Below are positions 39,420-51,957 of a DNA stretch of 64,000 nucleotides, one piece after another. This DNA is from Forficula auricularia (Eukaryota > Arthropoda > Insecta > Dermaptera > Forficulidae), in assembly GCA_024734495.1 (NCBI GenBank), contig JALMQS010000102.1:9517894-9581893 (forward strand), in the 5' to 3' direction. The notes below the pieces were generated by a model. It was not told where the DNA came from. It saw only the letters and a list, made by a program, of their open reading frames with translations, and searched no databases. The first letter of the stretch is position 1. Every line of letters starts with the position of its first letter. A program made the translations under genes and the position numbers.

Positions 39420-42400
39420 ATATTTCTATCTTGATTTCTCTACTAAAACTAGATATTTTTGATTTGGACTTTGTGTCGAGATAATATTGTATTCATTTGA
39501 ACTCGAATGAAAATGAAAAAACACCAATAGATTTTAAATTAATTTTTTCGTGAAATTGAAGGGTTGGTTTTGTCACAAATATAATAAAACAATAATTTTA
39601 ATATCTATTTGTATTATTTAATTGATAACTATACAGTTTCGGTCACCACTGGTCGACCATCCTCAGTAGTTATTTCGTTCAAGAACCGGAATTTGTCATT
39701 TCACATGAAACATTCATTCTTAAATCTTCAATATAGATACATCACACAATTCATTACAATCACACACACATATATATATATATATATAGCAACAATTTAT
39801 AAAAACGTTTATCATTGAACTAGAAACTATTTTAAATTAAGAAATATTAAATATATATTAATTAACGAGGCAAATTTGAAATATAATTGTCAGCGCGGCT
39901 CCAATCGATTTTCATTAACCAGGCAAATTTGAAATTCTAATTTCTAATTTGGACTCGAATTTTGAAATGAAAGACTCCAATTCATTTTGAATTAAGAAAC
40001 ATTAAATATATTGATCATTTATTCCTCCCCCCCCCCCCCCTCGCCACCAAAAGCAAATATATGAAACTTTAAGAGACGATGTATTTTCGGTAGTTTATCG
40101 GCATACATTTGGAGTGTGGTTTTTTAAGAGGAATAAAAGATTTGGATCGCGACGCAGGCACCAGCTTGAGTGGCCGAGTTGGAGGTGTTTCGCACGCACG
40201 AAAAGCTCGTAATATAATAATGACTGTTAAAGAGCCCTAAAGTAGCTAATTCAAAAGAATTTATTTACTTTTCGGCGACCGCGTTTACGTAACTTGAATT
40301 AAAATTAAAAAAAAAACTTATTTTCATACTTTTTTAGAGAGCTCAAAATTAGCAAAATTTAGGGAAAATTCTAGCACCGGGGTTCATTGTAATTCTATAG
40401 GAAATTGTTTAATTAATTGTTTAATTCCTAAATATGTGTTTTTTGTTTGTACATATGAATTTGTATACAAGAGTTTTCTTTTAAATAAATATGCAATAAA
40501 AAAATTAATTAATTACAAAAAAGGCTAAAAAATTTAATGAAAAGTCTTCCATGATGCATTCTGTAATCTAAATTCGTTTCTTTTTGGGAACCACCATCTT
40601 TTCCGGTACTATATGTGTAATACATGTGTAATACCTACTATACTATATTATATTACATTTCTTTTGTTACTGCTATGACGAAGCGCGATTTTCTTATGAA
40701 ATTTAAAAAAATTGGATCTATCTAAGTGGAGCAAAAATAAATCGATTAAAGATAAGTAAATAAATAAAAAATGGTAATAAATAAACGAAACAAAATAAAG
40801 ACCCCGCCTCCGCAGTCTCTTGGATAACGATCATCCATCCATCGCCTCCACCCCCCCAGGCTTTCTTTTTATTCCACTTGAATTTGAAGATGAATTCGAA
40901 TAAAAAATTATTTTAAGAATTTGCATTTGGGAGGTCGATGATCCGGAAAAATTTTCGTTTTTTTTTTTTCAAATTAAAATAAAATACCTATATTAATTAA
41001 AATTCATATATTTTGGTCTCAAGATTCGGCAGCTCGGGGGAACGGAGTATTGAATTATCCCAAAAATTTGATTATTTTTTTTTTCTGAACACAATATCCT
41101 GAATCTCATATAAAGTTCTTTCTTGTGTCATTTTTGTTTTTTTTCATAATAACTTATTAGATTTTGTCCTTACCGATAAAAGAGTGCAAATAAAATAAAA
41201 TAAAATAAATAATATGGTAAGCTTTAAATGAGAGGTAGCTAATGAGCTGAAATTTGGATTGATAAGCTTCATATTTATGCCAAGTTTCAGTTTCTTAACT
41301 CAACCTGTTTGCATACTCAATGAAGTATATGTAATCCATAAAACTTTAACAATTAATTTTGCACAACCACTTTTCTATAAAATCTTTTTATTTTATTTTT
41401 TTCTTATTGAGACTCTGTTTTGAACTATGCGTATTTTTATTCTGAATCCGTTTGGAAACAATTCCTAAATTTGGTTGGTGAATTTTGCACGTTCTCTGGA
41501 CTCAGATCAAAGCGTTTAAATTCACACTAAATATTTTTGTATTTTTTTCCAATATCAAAGTATTTATTTACAGTAATAATATAATTAGATGTATAATCTT
41601 CTTATAATTAGTCTAAAATAAAGAAAGTTTTTGGACTGAATATATTCTAATTCTAATTTTTTGTTACAGAATAACTAAAGAAGAAAATTCACACCTCTCC
41701 TAGAAATGTTACTGAATCAATTTACAGGTAAGGATCATCATTCATAGTAATCTTAAAGATCTTATTACCTCTTGTGATTTCTTTTAAAATTTAAAGTCTT
41801 CTTCTATCGAGAATCCGAACATATCTTAGTAGTATTATTAGTTAGATATCTCAAATTCAAAGAGCTTGTTTTAAGTAACTACTGAAGAAAAAATTATTTT
41901 CTTCTTTTTAGTATATTTTTATTTTAATTTATGTATTTTTATATTCAACTTCGAAATCGATTTCATGTGAGTATTCACTCATCATGTAATCATAGTAAAT
42001 GACCGTGTTTTTAAGTCTTTTGATTGAATTATGATGAATTGATCCGATAAATGCTACATCTGGCTTTCATTATCCTTTGAATGAATTAGGGTGTTTTCCT
42101 CATGACGGGGTGATTTGGGAAAGGGGGGGGGGGGTAGAAAAATCATTTTTGAAGCATATGCTAAGAAGTGGGTGGACTGAGCACTGAGGGGCTCTCTCGT
42201 AATGATCCACCCACCCAACAGCTGATGGAGCTTCTTTTCACAACAACCATCTGGGCATGTGACTATTCGATAAAACATAAACCAATTTAAATACATATGA
42301 ATTATTTTTGAGAGAGCTCAATCGAAATTACCCAGTAAGCTCAGCGACAAAAGAAGCTGTGAGGACAGCAAATTGAATTTATAATTATTTTTTTTTTGCT

Positions 42401-42569
42401 TATCGAAATTTTCTGTCAGTATGTAATCCGATATCAACGATACTCAAAAATGAAACGTACTGGAAAGGGAGCCAAAATGTTTTGAACTTTCTAGTTTCAA
42501 ATCTAGACTTAGAAAAAGCAAAAAATCAGTAAAAATGTAATCTATTAGGGGCTATAGTATGGTTGTAGT
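39420..42569. other. Long AT-rich stretch without a gene
   Basis: Contains a hammerhead-like degenerate block at 39632-39666 (minus), a TA microsatellite at 39766-39788, a C14 run near 40027-40040, a GC-richer patch at 40800-40865, a SINE fragment at 41763-41825 and a G run at 42123-42135. Frames are short and unrecognised. Confidence 0.4.
41763..41825 (+). repeat. SINE 3' body fragment
   Basis: CTTGTGATTTCTTTTAAAAT then CTTCTATCGAGAATCCGAAC parallels the 3' body at 30037-30092. Confidence 0.4.
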
Positions 42570-42729
42570 CGAGAGGTGAACCGCGATTGGAATTAGGTGT
42601 ACACCGTCTTTGGAATTATTTGGAATTACTTTGGAATTCATTAGATAATCTATTGTCATCTATTGCCTTCTACTTGGAAATGAAAGTGGAAGTAGGTGTA
42701 CACAATTTTAGGTCGCGGTTCACCCATCG
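42570..42729. mobile_element. GAGGGGTGAACC MITE, copy 3 (160 bp)
   Basis: Ends CGAGAGGTGAACCGCG and CGCGGTTCACCCATCG; perfect 8-bp duplication GTTGTAGT (42562-42569, 42730-42737). Interior matches copy 4 closely (TAGATAATCTATTGTCATCT). Confidence 0.9.
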
Positions 42730-42899
42730 GTTGTAGTTAATACGTTGTAATTCGTCAAACATGTTTGCATTAATAATCTCCACCTCTGTTCCAAGTTTCT
42801 ACAGATTAGCTCTAATCATTCGGTGATAAAAAAATTGTAAAATCGTATACCGAGATTACTACAATCATTTATTTTCAGTTTTTATCTTTAATGGAAAAG

Positions 42900-43290
42900 C
42901 TCTTGTTTTGCCGAGAGTAGCAGAGTTGTTGTTGATTCACTAAGAGAAACAAAGAGTTTGTCCTCTGCTTGATTAAAATAAACATACACATATATATATC
43001 GAAATTGTATATCTGTATATATATTATTTATTTGAGACTATATTTTCGAAGGCTTGGGCCTCATCATCAGTCTTTTTAATTATAAATATTATTTTTTATG
43101 AGATCAGTATCGCATGGATATTGAAAACTTTTGAAAAAAAAAATTTCTTTCTTTCTCAGCTGAATACCCAGGTAGAATTAAAAAAAATAATAAAAAATAA
43201 TATATATACAGATATATAATTTCGATATATATGTGTGTATGTTTATTTGCATCAAGCAGTGGACATCCTCTTTGTTTCTCTTTGTGTTTT
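42900..43290. repeat. PLE-related inverted pair, second locus
   Basis: Same layout as 36280-36720: TTTGCCGAGAGTAGCAGA, CCTCTGCTTGAT-AAATAAACATACAC, a hammerhead-like block, then an inverted copy ending AGCAGTGGACATCCTCTTTG. The inverted arm here lacks the hammerhead block. Confidence 0.7.
43036..43072 (-). ncRNA. Hammerhead-like motif, degenerate
   Basis: Minus strand: CTGATGA (43070-43064), stem II GAGGCC-CAA-GCCTTC with one mismatch and one G-U pair, GAAA (43047-43044), then ATATAGTC. Stem III is disrupted by an extra A. Confidence 0.45.
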
Positions 43291-44300
43291 ATCATTAATT
43301 TCGGAATTTTGACATTTACAACAAACTATGTAGAAGTAGATCTATAGAAAATGTATTAAGTTCTCTGATGAGCTATAAAGAATTTTTAAATAACACAAGA
43401 GCGGAAGATCGTAAAAAATTTGATTTTGGGCATAAATATTTGTAGTTCCAAAACGAAGACGTGAATATATATTAGGCTTTCTGTCTTTGGCACATCTGGA
43501 TAAATAATGCAGAAAATCAGAAAAAGATCTACTATATGGGAGCTCTTGAAATGCTATCATTAATGATTTGAAATTTAGCAGAAAAGTTTGGATTAAAACA
43601 AGCTTCATCTCAGGATAGTAATAGAGTAATTGTTTTCCTATTATTTCAATTTTGAATAATATTTAAAAGAAAAATTTTCTTTTTGTAGCAAAGTACTACA
43701 AACTTAACTCTAAGTTTTGAGACTAGACTTAGGATTGTATACCCGATGATGATGATTTAACAATCACTTTACTTCTCATTAATTATTAGTTATTCTCCTG
43801 GTTAGTTGGATCCTATCTATGATGAACGAAAGTATATATTTAACATATATGGCTTCTTATATAATAAATTTTACTATTATTGTTAAAGGAACTTTAGAGG
43901 TTCAAAAAGAATAAATTGTTCATCTCAGCATCCTTTCTCTTTATCTAATCTTAATTAATAATTTATGACCCTTATGATGCCATGCATAGCTACATTAATA
44001 ACAATAGAAAAACGATTATATTAGAAATATAATAATTGTTTATTCAATTTTTCATAGAGACAGTTGAAATCTCTCTCTTTCATAAATATATTTATATGTA
44101 TTACTATAAACTTGTGTAGCAATGTTGTCTAATAAAACATTTTTAGGTGGGATCATAAAATTGGATTGTTTTGAATATTTATTTTTGTGTGTAAAATAAA
44201 GGAAAATTATCCTTTTAAGTGTTTAATGGATTTAGATAAAATGTAATGTCTAAGTATGAGGTACTTACAAATAGCACTTACTTCCGAATTTATGTTTGTT
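43291..44300. other. No recognised gene
   Basis: AT-rich. An 88-codon minus-strand frame (43342-43608) has no recognised motif. Confidence 0.4.
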
Positions 44301-44487
44301 TTTAAGTAGCTCTATAGCCCTTTTTTATATCTCGACCAGGGAAAATGTTGGTTAAAATCTTTTATCCAGGGAAGGTAGAGGGCAAAATGGGAATAGAACT
44401 TGTGGTTATTCACTTTAAGAAATTTAAATTTAATACATTTATTTAGAATCGCCTCTACTAAATAAGTTTGAAGACTAAAATGATATC
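44301..44487 (+). repeat. 187-bp direct repeat left of the gap
   Basis: Starts TTAAGTAGCTCTATAGCCC and ends AAAATGATATCA. It is almost identical to 45318-45504, differing by a few single-base length changes. Confidence 0.95.
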
Positions 44488-44590
44488 ATCAGTAGAGATT
44501 GTGGTGTTGGTGCAAGGTGAAACATCTTTAATAAAGATAAGAGTAAATAGATATTTTATTTAATATGGATTTACTATGAGTTAAGGATAC

Positions 44591-44636
44591 TGGGTCACTT
44601 ATTTCACATTAAATTTAATGTGAAATAAGTGACCCA
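44591..44636. repeat. Perfect 46-bp palindrome at the gap edge
   Basis: TGGGTCACTTATTTCACATT and its exact complement meet with no loop (centre AAATTT). It ends at the very last base before the run of N. Confidence 0.95.
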
Positions 44637-45036
44637 NNNNNNNNNNNNNNNNNNNNNNNNNNNNNNNNNNNNNNNNNNNNNNNNNNNNNNNNNNNNNNNN
44701 NNNNNNNNNNNNNNNNNNNNNNNNNNNNNNNNNNNNNNNNNNNNNNNNNNNNNNNNNNNNNNNNNNNNNNNNNNNNNNNNNNNNNNNNNNNNNNNNNNNN
44801 NNNNNNNNNNNNNNNNNNNNNNNNNNNNNNNNNNNNNNNNNNNNNNNNNNNNNNNNNNNNNNNNNNNNNNNNNNNNNNNNNNNNNNNNNNNNNNNNNNNN
44901 NNNNNNNNNNNNNNNNNNNNNNNNNNNNNNNNNNNNNNNNNNNNNNNNNNNNNNNNNNNNNNNNNNNNNNNNNNNNNNNNNNNNNNNNNNNNNNNNNNNN
45001 NNNNNNNNNNNNNNNNNNNNNNNNNNNNNNNNNNNN
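44637..45036. other. Assembly gap (400 N)
   Basis: Exactly 400 undetermined bases, a round number that suggests a placeholder or scaffolded estimate. Confidence 1.
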
Positions 45037-45215
45037 TAGTAGTTTTTCTATTTAGTGATTTCTTTTGGTAATTATTTCTGAATCATAGGTCTGACTTGGC
45101 TCATATGACTGATTCAATTAGAAGCTAGAGTATGTGATTATTGTTATTTTTTTTTTTATTTATGATCTCAGGGTTATGTTGTTGATTCATTTAAAAGCGA
45201 GAGTAGAGCCCACGG

Positions 45216-45310
45216 AAGGGGTGTCCAGGTGCATCAGTGGATCCCGGGCCCGACCGAGACATATTTTTTTTATTATTCCACTTCATAAAAAACACATACT
45301 TATTCCATAA
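45216..45310 (+). repeat. Dispersed repeat, copy 1
   Basis: GGGTGTCCAGGTG, then TTATTATTCCACTTCATAAA and ACACATACTTATTCCATAA recur at 46983-47071. It directly abuts the right 187-bp repeat. Confidence 0.7.
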
Positions 45311-45317
45311 TGTTTTG

Positions 45318-45504
45318 TTTAAGTAGCTCTATAGCCCTTTTATATCTCGACCAGGGAAAATGTTGGTTAAAATCTTTTATCCAGGGAAGGTAGAGGGCAA
45401 AATGGGGAATAGAACTTGTGGTTATTCACTTTAAGAAATTTAAATTTAATACATTTATTTAGAATCGCCTCTACTAAATAAGTTTGAAGACTAAAATGAT
45501 ATCA
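45318..45504 (+). repeat. 187-bp direct repeat right of the gap
   Basis: Second copy of 44301-44487. Confidence 0.95.
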
Positions 45505-46982
45505 GTTGAGCAATGGTTGTGAATATACCAGTAGATTTTGGTCTACCTTCTACTATATAAGTACATCATCAAAGCTGCGATAAAGGAAAATGGGAAGAGG
45601 AGAAAATAGGATAATTAGAAGGAAGAACTTAGAGAAATTCAATTTTTTTGGAGGTCTTCCCTATAAAAATTTAATTAATGAAAGGATTCCATTAGACAAC
45701 AAAGCTTGAAGATCGCTATCAATGAGCATCAATGACTTGATATCTTGCGAAGTTTCCCCATCTCTTATCACTCGACGAAATCACTCTTTTTAAAAATTCT
45801 AATATGGTAAAATTCAATTTTATACGATGTTCATTTTTCGAATAAAGCAGCCAGCTGAGCCGAAAGATTGTCTATCGTTATGCTATTCTGCCAGTTTGGA
45901 AATTTAAATAGCAATGAAAGAGATCGATACTCGGATTGAAATACAATTTCTTTGTGGACAAATTGAAATGGAAGTATCTCGGTCGATTGGTTGGCTGCCT
46001 AAGAAAAGCACACCTACTAATCACAATAATCCTCATTAGGATTTGTCAAATTAAATCGCGTCCGTTGTCTCTTCATCTTCTCGGCGTGTGGCATTCAAGC
46101 GCAAATGATTTCAGTTCGATCCGAATGTCGTTAGCTCTTCGGATTGTGCTTTAATAATGCTATGCACTGTCGTGATTTGATTCAGATCAATATACAGGGT
46201 CATGCCAACTGTGAGAGTCACTAATTCCGCACGATTGAACTTCAACGTATAAATCTAAGCGTCATTAGGCATTCCGTGTCGATGTTATTTTTTTAAACAT
46301 CAAGCCACGATCCAGAAGACTCCCTATTAAAAAGCAAACAACTCCGAAAAATAAACAACCGATAATAAGCAAGGAAGTAGCACAATAGGATTTGCATGAG
46401 AATTGATGAATTTATGTCAGGTGGATTTGCTGCAGTTCATTCATAAGCTGACATCATTAAATGCGAAAAAGAAACGAATTATTCTATTGATATCTTAAAT
46501 CTCTAATCGGGGGCAAATAATTTATGGTGAGGAGCGAAGAGTATAAAGCGTGAATTTCCAATTCTCAAATTGAAAACTAATTCTAATCTGCCAGTGACTT
46601 TGAATATTTAATTGGAAGCATTCTAAACATTTCAAAATGGCATAGAACTTTATTCAGTAGGATTTAAACTTAGATAATAAGCAAAACATAGGTAAAGCAA
46701 TAAACACTTTAAATTATTTATTAAATGAAATTTTAATCATGGGTTAAAAGATTACTATTTTACGTTTTTTAGATTCCGTAGTAGCTCGGACCTTTGCCTT
46801 GTCTATCCTTTAATCTTCCCTATTTTGATGAAATTTCAAGGGCGTATGTTTTTAATATTGATCATGATAGGGGTGACATTTATTCAAGATATATAGAATT
46901 AATAAGTTAGTGCAAATACAATATAAATTTATTCTTTGGCATATATTGAATGACAGCAATTGGTGAATAAAAACTCCCCCCC
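45505..46982. other. Unique-looking stretch, no assigned gene
   Basis: The part at 45840-46200 is less AT-rich and has a 72-codon plus-strand frame (45936-46154) without a known motif. It could be conserved non-coding or unique host sequence. The rest is AT-rich. Confidence 0.35.
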
Positions 46983-47140
46983 AAGGGGGTCCAGGTGAAC
47001 CCGTCCTGGGACCGGCCATGTTATTTTTTTTTATTATTCCACTTCATAAAAAACACATACTTATTCCATAATAAGGGGCCCGCTGCAGATTTTGGGACCC
47101 GGGCCCAAAATTTCATGGGGGGCTATGCCCCCGGGAATAT
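46983..47140 (+). repeat. Dispersed repeat, copy 2, with GC-rich end
   Basis: Matches 45216-45310, then continues into AAGGGGCCCGCTGCAG and GGGGGCTATGCCCCC, a small hairpin. This resembles a transposon end, but no partner terminus was found. Confidence 0.5.
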
Positions 47141-47833
47141 GTTTGTTACTCATCATTGAAGAGCGCCCCAAGCTGTTGCTGATTGAATTCGGAATGTTTC
47201 ATCAGTAGAAAAATTATATAATAAAAAACATAAGACACACCTCACAAAATAAAAAATTTTACTCGCTCGTTCGAATAGGATTTCGTTAAATAAGTCTTTT
47301 ATAATCGTATTCATTTTGTAATAATTCTTAATTGTATGCCTCAATGGGACAGAATTTAAAATGTTGCAAATGTAGAGATTTTACCTCCCATGATGTTTTC
47401 ACCTGGGGGAAATTATTTTTATATTAATAACGAAGTTAATAACTCTATTTAACACACCTTTTAATTTAACATGAAAATTATACTTTAAATACTTATTAGT
47501 CAAATGCCTGCCTATTAATCTTGGTTAATGATTTATTTCTTAAATCACCATTCGCAGTTTAATTCAGCTAAGATAAATAACGATTACGAAAAAAAAACCT
47601 TCGATAGAACTATTGGTCTAGTTTTTTAATGACTTTCTACTGAAAAAGAAATAATCATAATGTGATATTCGAGGCTGTTTAATTAAATAGCTGGTCTAGA
47701 CTTCTCTTGAGAAATAAACTTTTTTTTCACTTTTATGACTTACATTTACAGCTAAACATGAACACATTTTTCTAGATTTACGTATTATTATAATTATTGA
47801 TAACAGGTGTTAGGAGGGCCGATTTAAAAGGCA

Positions 47834-47864
<31 letters not shown>

Positions 47865-49038
47865 TCTGCTTTTTTAAAATAAATACGATTTTTTTTTAAA
47901 TTCCTGTAGGTATTAGGTACTAAAAATATATAATTTTTTTTTAATTTTAATAATTCTTTTGATGATTTTTTAAATTTAATAATAAAGTGAAATCGTGGTA
48001 AGTGAAAGCCATGTGACGTATAGAAGTAGCACTAAATTATTCTTTTTTAAAATCCACTTGAACAGTTAAAGTGAAATTTATATTCAAAAGATGATAAATA
48101 ATTCAAACGAAGATCAATTTTAAAATAATATATGGGTTTTTTAATAAAAATAAATATAATAAATAAATATTAATATATTAAAAAATTTGTAATTAAAATT
48201 AGAGCTATATATTCAAATATATAACAATTCGGCCGAGAGAGCATGTGTTTTCATCTCTTTAGTTGGCCCTCCGGGGTAGTCAAGGTGTGAGGCCCAATTT
48301 GGCTAATAGAGAGCATATTAGAGATCTAATAGCGGGTGTGGGCGAGACCCCAAAATAACTCAAAAAATGGGCAGGTGTCCCGGGTATTATTAGGGACACG
48401 AGTGTGGCTTATGGGGGGTGATTGTCCTTTCGGTCGGGTGCCCTGTAATGATGGATCGATTAGAGGGTGAAAAGACACCACCCCCGATCATAAAAAACCT
48501 TGCTAACAAGCTCTTGTAGACAAGTTTCCATTTCCCCCGGGGGAGTTCCAATTCAATTGGGAATTATATCAATCAACATCGACTTTCCATTTCGATTTCC
48601 TTTAGGGCGATATTATGCAGCCGTTAAATCGCTAGAAACATTCCATTTCGGCTATAAATAATTTATCTTTATATATGTATATAAATTTCCATCAATTATT
48701 AAACACTTTGAAAGAATATTTAATAAATTGGAGAGTATAATTTATAAAAGAAAGGTGTATAAATAAAATAATAGAGGCAGGTAGAAACTTTCACTTTGAA
48801 AAAATATTTTACGAAATCTTAATTTTATTTATATGTTATAAGGATCTGCCAGTTTAGAGGGTAGGTATAGGCAAGGACGCCGCGAGCACTTTCAAGGGGG
48901 GGTGGGGGTTTTAAAAAATATATACCTATACTTGAAATTTACACATTGGGATCAGGAGATTTGACAAAAAATTTAAGTTTATAAGATATTAATAATAATG
49001 GATTACTATTCTAATTTTAGTATTAAATACATAAGAAC
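47141..49038. other. AT-rich stretch with a GC-balanced island
   Basis: A poly-A run of about 24 lies near 47840. The island at 48225-48560 is GC-balanced and seems unique (GGCCCTCCGGGGTAGTC, GTGTCCCGGGTATTATTAGG), with no open frame of note. G runs at 48895-48910. Confidence 0.4.
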
Positions 49039-49210
49039 CACTGGCGTGCGGTCCATGGATGCTGTGGATGCGGCGAATCCCTAAAATTTCAAACATTCAG
49101 AGTATTTTCATAAATGTCGACTTCAAAATTTCAGGTGGATCTTTAAATTTTCAAATTATTATCCGTTTTTTCAAACATTTCTATAAAAAAACATTTTTTG
49201 TTTTGAAAAG
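49039..49210 (+). repeat. hAT-like left end, copy 2
   Basis: CACTGGCGTGCGGTCCATGG and the next ~170 bp parallel 17649-17830. No right end found. Confidence 0.55.
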
Positions 49211-49255
49211 AATATTGGTTCTCGAAATGAAATAAAATTGTTGAATAGTTTCAAG

Positions 49256-49411
49256 CGAGGGGTGAACCGCGATTGGAATTAGGTGTACACCGTCTTTGGA
49301 ATTACTTTGGAATTCATTAGATAATCTATTGTCATCTATTGTCTTCTACTTGGAAATGAAAGTGGAAGTGGAAGTAGGTGTACAAGATTTTAGGTCGCGG
49401 TTCACTCCTTG
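49256..49411. mobile_element. GAGGGGTGAACC MITE, copy 4 (156 bp)
   Basis: Ends CGAGGGGTGAACCGCG and CGCGGTTCACTCCTTG. The flanks GTTTCAAG (49248-49255) and ATTTCAAG (49412-49419) match at 7 of 8. It is very close in sequence to copy 3 and inserted just after the hAT-like fragment. Confidence 0.85.
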
Positions 49412-49721
49412 ATTTCAAGGGCAATACAATGAATGATTTTTCCGAAAAGGGTGCATATAGAAGGTTTGAAGTCCCTGCCTGGTATACTTATCTTCCAGTT
49501 TAACCATGTTAAAGACAAGTCCAGACAAGAATTATTCACGCTGAAGAACTATTAAAATAGAAATAATACAAAAATGGAATAATTAAAGATGATTCGAAAA
49601 TCGTTGGACTAATCCATTTCTAAGAACTATCAATAAATAAGTTCGGAAATAACTAAGAGTGCTATGACAAGTTATAGCTTGCTTATAGCAATAGAATTAG
49701 GAGAAATTTAAGATTTTCTTA

Positions 49722-49870
49722 TTTGCTAGGCTGATTCATTGTGGAAGATGGTCGATTTCCATCTCAGAGAGTGTGGAGTTTAAGTCACAAGATTTAATTT
49801 CCGACTCCTACCCTCACTCACACAAAGTAGTATCCGGTTGGGGCGAAGGTCTCTAAATATATTCCATCAT
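49722..49870 (+). repeat. Possible tRNA-like SINE
   Basis: GGCTGATTCATTGTGG and GGAGTTTAAGTC could be degraded boxes A and B, followed by TACCCTCACTCACACAAAGT. No second copy was found, so support is weak. Confidence 0.25.
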
Positions 49871-51949
49871 ATAACATTCTTAAATGTCTTGTAAATTTAA
49901 TAATTATTATTAATTCTTTACTAATTATGATTTCATGCCAGATTTCTTAGAACATTTTTATAGGACATTCCTTTGATTTTTTTCGGATATGGTATGTTCC
50001 GGAAACTCGCAATCACATCGAATATTAAGGACATTTCTTTTTTGTTTTTGTTTTTTTAAATTCCAACGTGGTCACTCTGGTCATTACTTACAAAAAATAT
50101 ACATAATTCAATAAAACGATTTATTCTTAATTTATTATATAATAAATACTATACATATATATAATATAAAGAATATAACTAACCTTGAATGAAATAAATA
50201 AGGTAATTTCGAAAATTATTTTTCAGTAGACTTTAACGCACGAATTGAATATTTAATATTTAAAATAGTTTTTTATTTCCTTAATAACTTTTAACTAAGG
50301 TACTTTTATGTAAAAAAAATCAAAACAAATACATTTCTCAAGGATGTTTGGAGACAACGAATCTTTGTCCAAAAGTTATCCTTAATTATAATATAATATT
50401 AAACATTTTGAAGTGCTTGTTAATTTAATAAGCAATAGTAAAATATATTACGTGCCATAGTATAACTGTCGCACCTTTTCTCAACTTTTTTTTCCAAGGA
50501 TCAATTTAAAATATATAAGGACACTTTTGTCCGTCTACTGATTTAAAATAAAATAAAAAAAAAAAAAAAATAAATAAAAAATAAAATAAAAGATAGGTAT
50601 ATATTTTAAAATTTTCACTGAAATAATTTTTCGGGTTCACCACATATAACGAAATTAGAAAAGTAATCTTTTTTTTGTGTTTTCTGATTATTATTAGCTA
50701 AAGCGAAATCAAATCATTTATGAATATTTTCCTCCCTATAATAAATACCATTATTTAAGGTAGCAATTTTTCTTTCAAAAGGTCTATTGTTCTCGAAAAG
50801 TGTTTTTGTATTAATATATTATTTAATTAGGTTGTTAAGAAATGAAATGTCAGATTTTAATTGAAATTTTAAACCAGTAAAAATTAAGCTAGGAAGTAGA
50901 AGTTTTATATCTCTGGAGCTAGAATTATATTTTGTTACTCTTTTTCTCCTTTTCCAGAGGTTTAGTGAGTTAAAAAATAATTTCCTTACAGGAAACAAAT
51001 ATTAATTAGGTGTATTTTTTTAAAGTTTAAACTTGAAAATACCTAAAGGAGAAAGCTGGAAGAAATAAAATTAAATAATAGATACCTAGTTGTGCTCTCA
51101 TTGTGCAAAAGGATTTTCTCAGAAAGTGTCCGTGTTGTTTTTAAACTTACTCCAGTCGATTTTTCCAAGACAACCTTTATGAGCTTGAGTAATTATAAAT
51201 TAAGGGTATTTGTTCGTTTTAAAAAAGAAAGGGATTATCACAGATAATGTTTAATTTCAGTCGTGGACACTATGGAAGAAACCATTCTTTATGGTATATG
51301 ATTAATATGCTTAATTAAGGATAATACCTTCCACCCCTCCCTCAAGCAACCCTGGAAAGTCTATCAAAAGTTAAAAAAAATTTACTTCCATAAACAGACA
51401 TTCTGAACATGTCACTTAAACATCTCAAAATTTCAGCTACCTAATTCAATTTTTACTGGTCCAAAATCTCATTAAAAATCTGAAAATGAAATATATTTTA
51501 TAAAGTAACATTATCTCGAATAGTATTTGAGAGATTTTTTGTAAATTTGCTTGACTCAATAATTATTTTTTTTCTCTCGATACTCTAGACAAGCCGAAAA
51601 ATTGAATTTACTAAAAAAACTCATATTTTTTGCTTAGGTATCGTATTTATCTGAAACTTGAAGACAAAACTTTTTTAAGATTGCTATTTTTTTAACTATC
51701 TGTATTCTGAGACTCACTATAATTCAAAACGTAGAAAGTTGGTTCTGGTTCCTAAATACTTGTTGTAACAGCTCAAGTTTGATCTGATGTCAAATGTATC
51801 TATAACAAATAACTGATTAGTTTTAAACTTTCTTGTTTCAGAGCTTCCAGTTTAAGAATGAAAAAAATCAGAAAAAATCATTATTTAGAAGCTCTGACCA
51901 GTTGTAGTTTGAACTGAATATTTTTACACAAGTTTAATATTATACTGCA
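49871..51949. other. AT-rich stretch of 2 kb without a feature
   Basis: A-rich runs at 50550-50590. No frames above 60 codons. Nothing else supported. Confidence 0.45.
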
Positions 51950-51957
51950 TCTTAGTG

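Noticed and set aside
44629..45039. 136-codon open frame
   Set aside because: It consists of translated N across the assembly gap.
44301..45504. Small LTR retrotransposon bounded by the 187-bp repeats
   Set aside because: The repeats lack TG...CA ends, no primer-binding site or polypurine tract was seen, and the interior is mostly gap.
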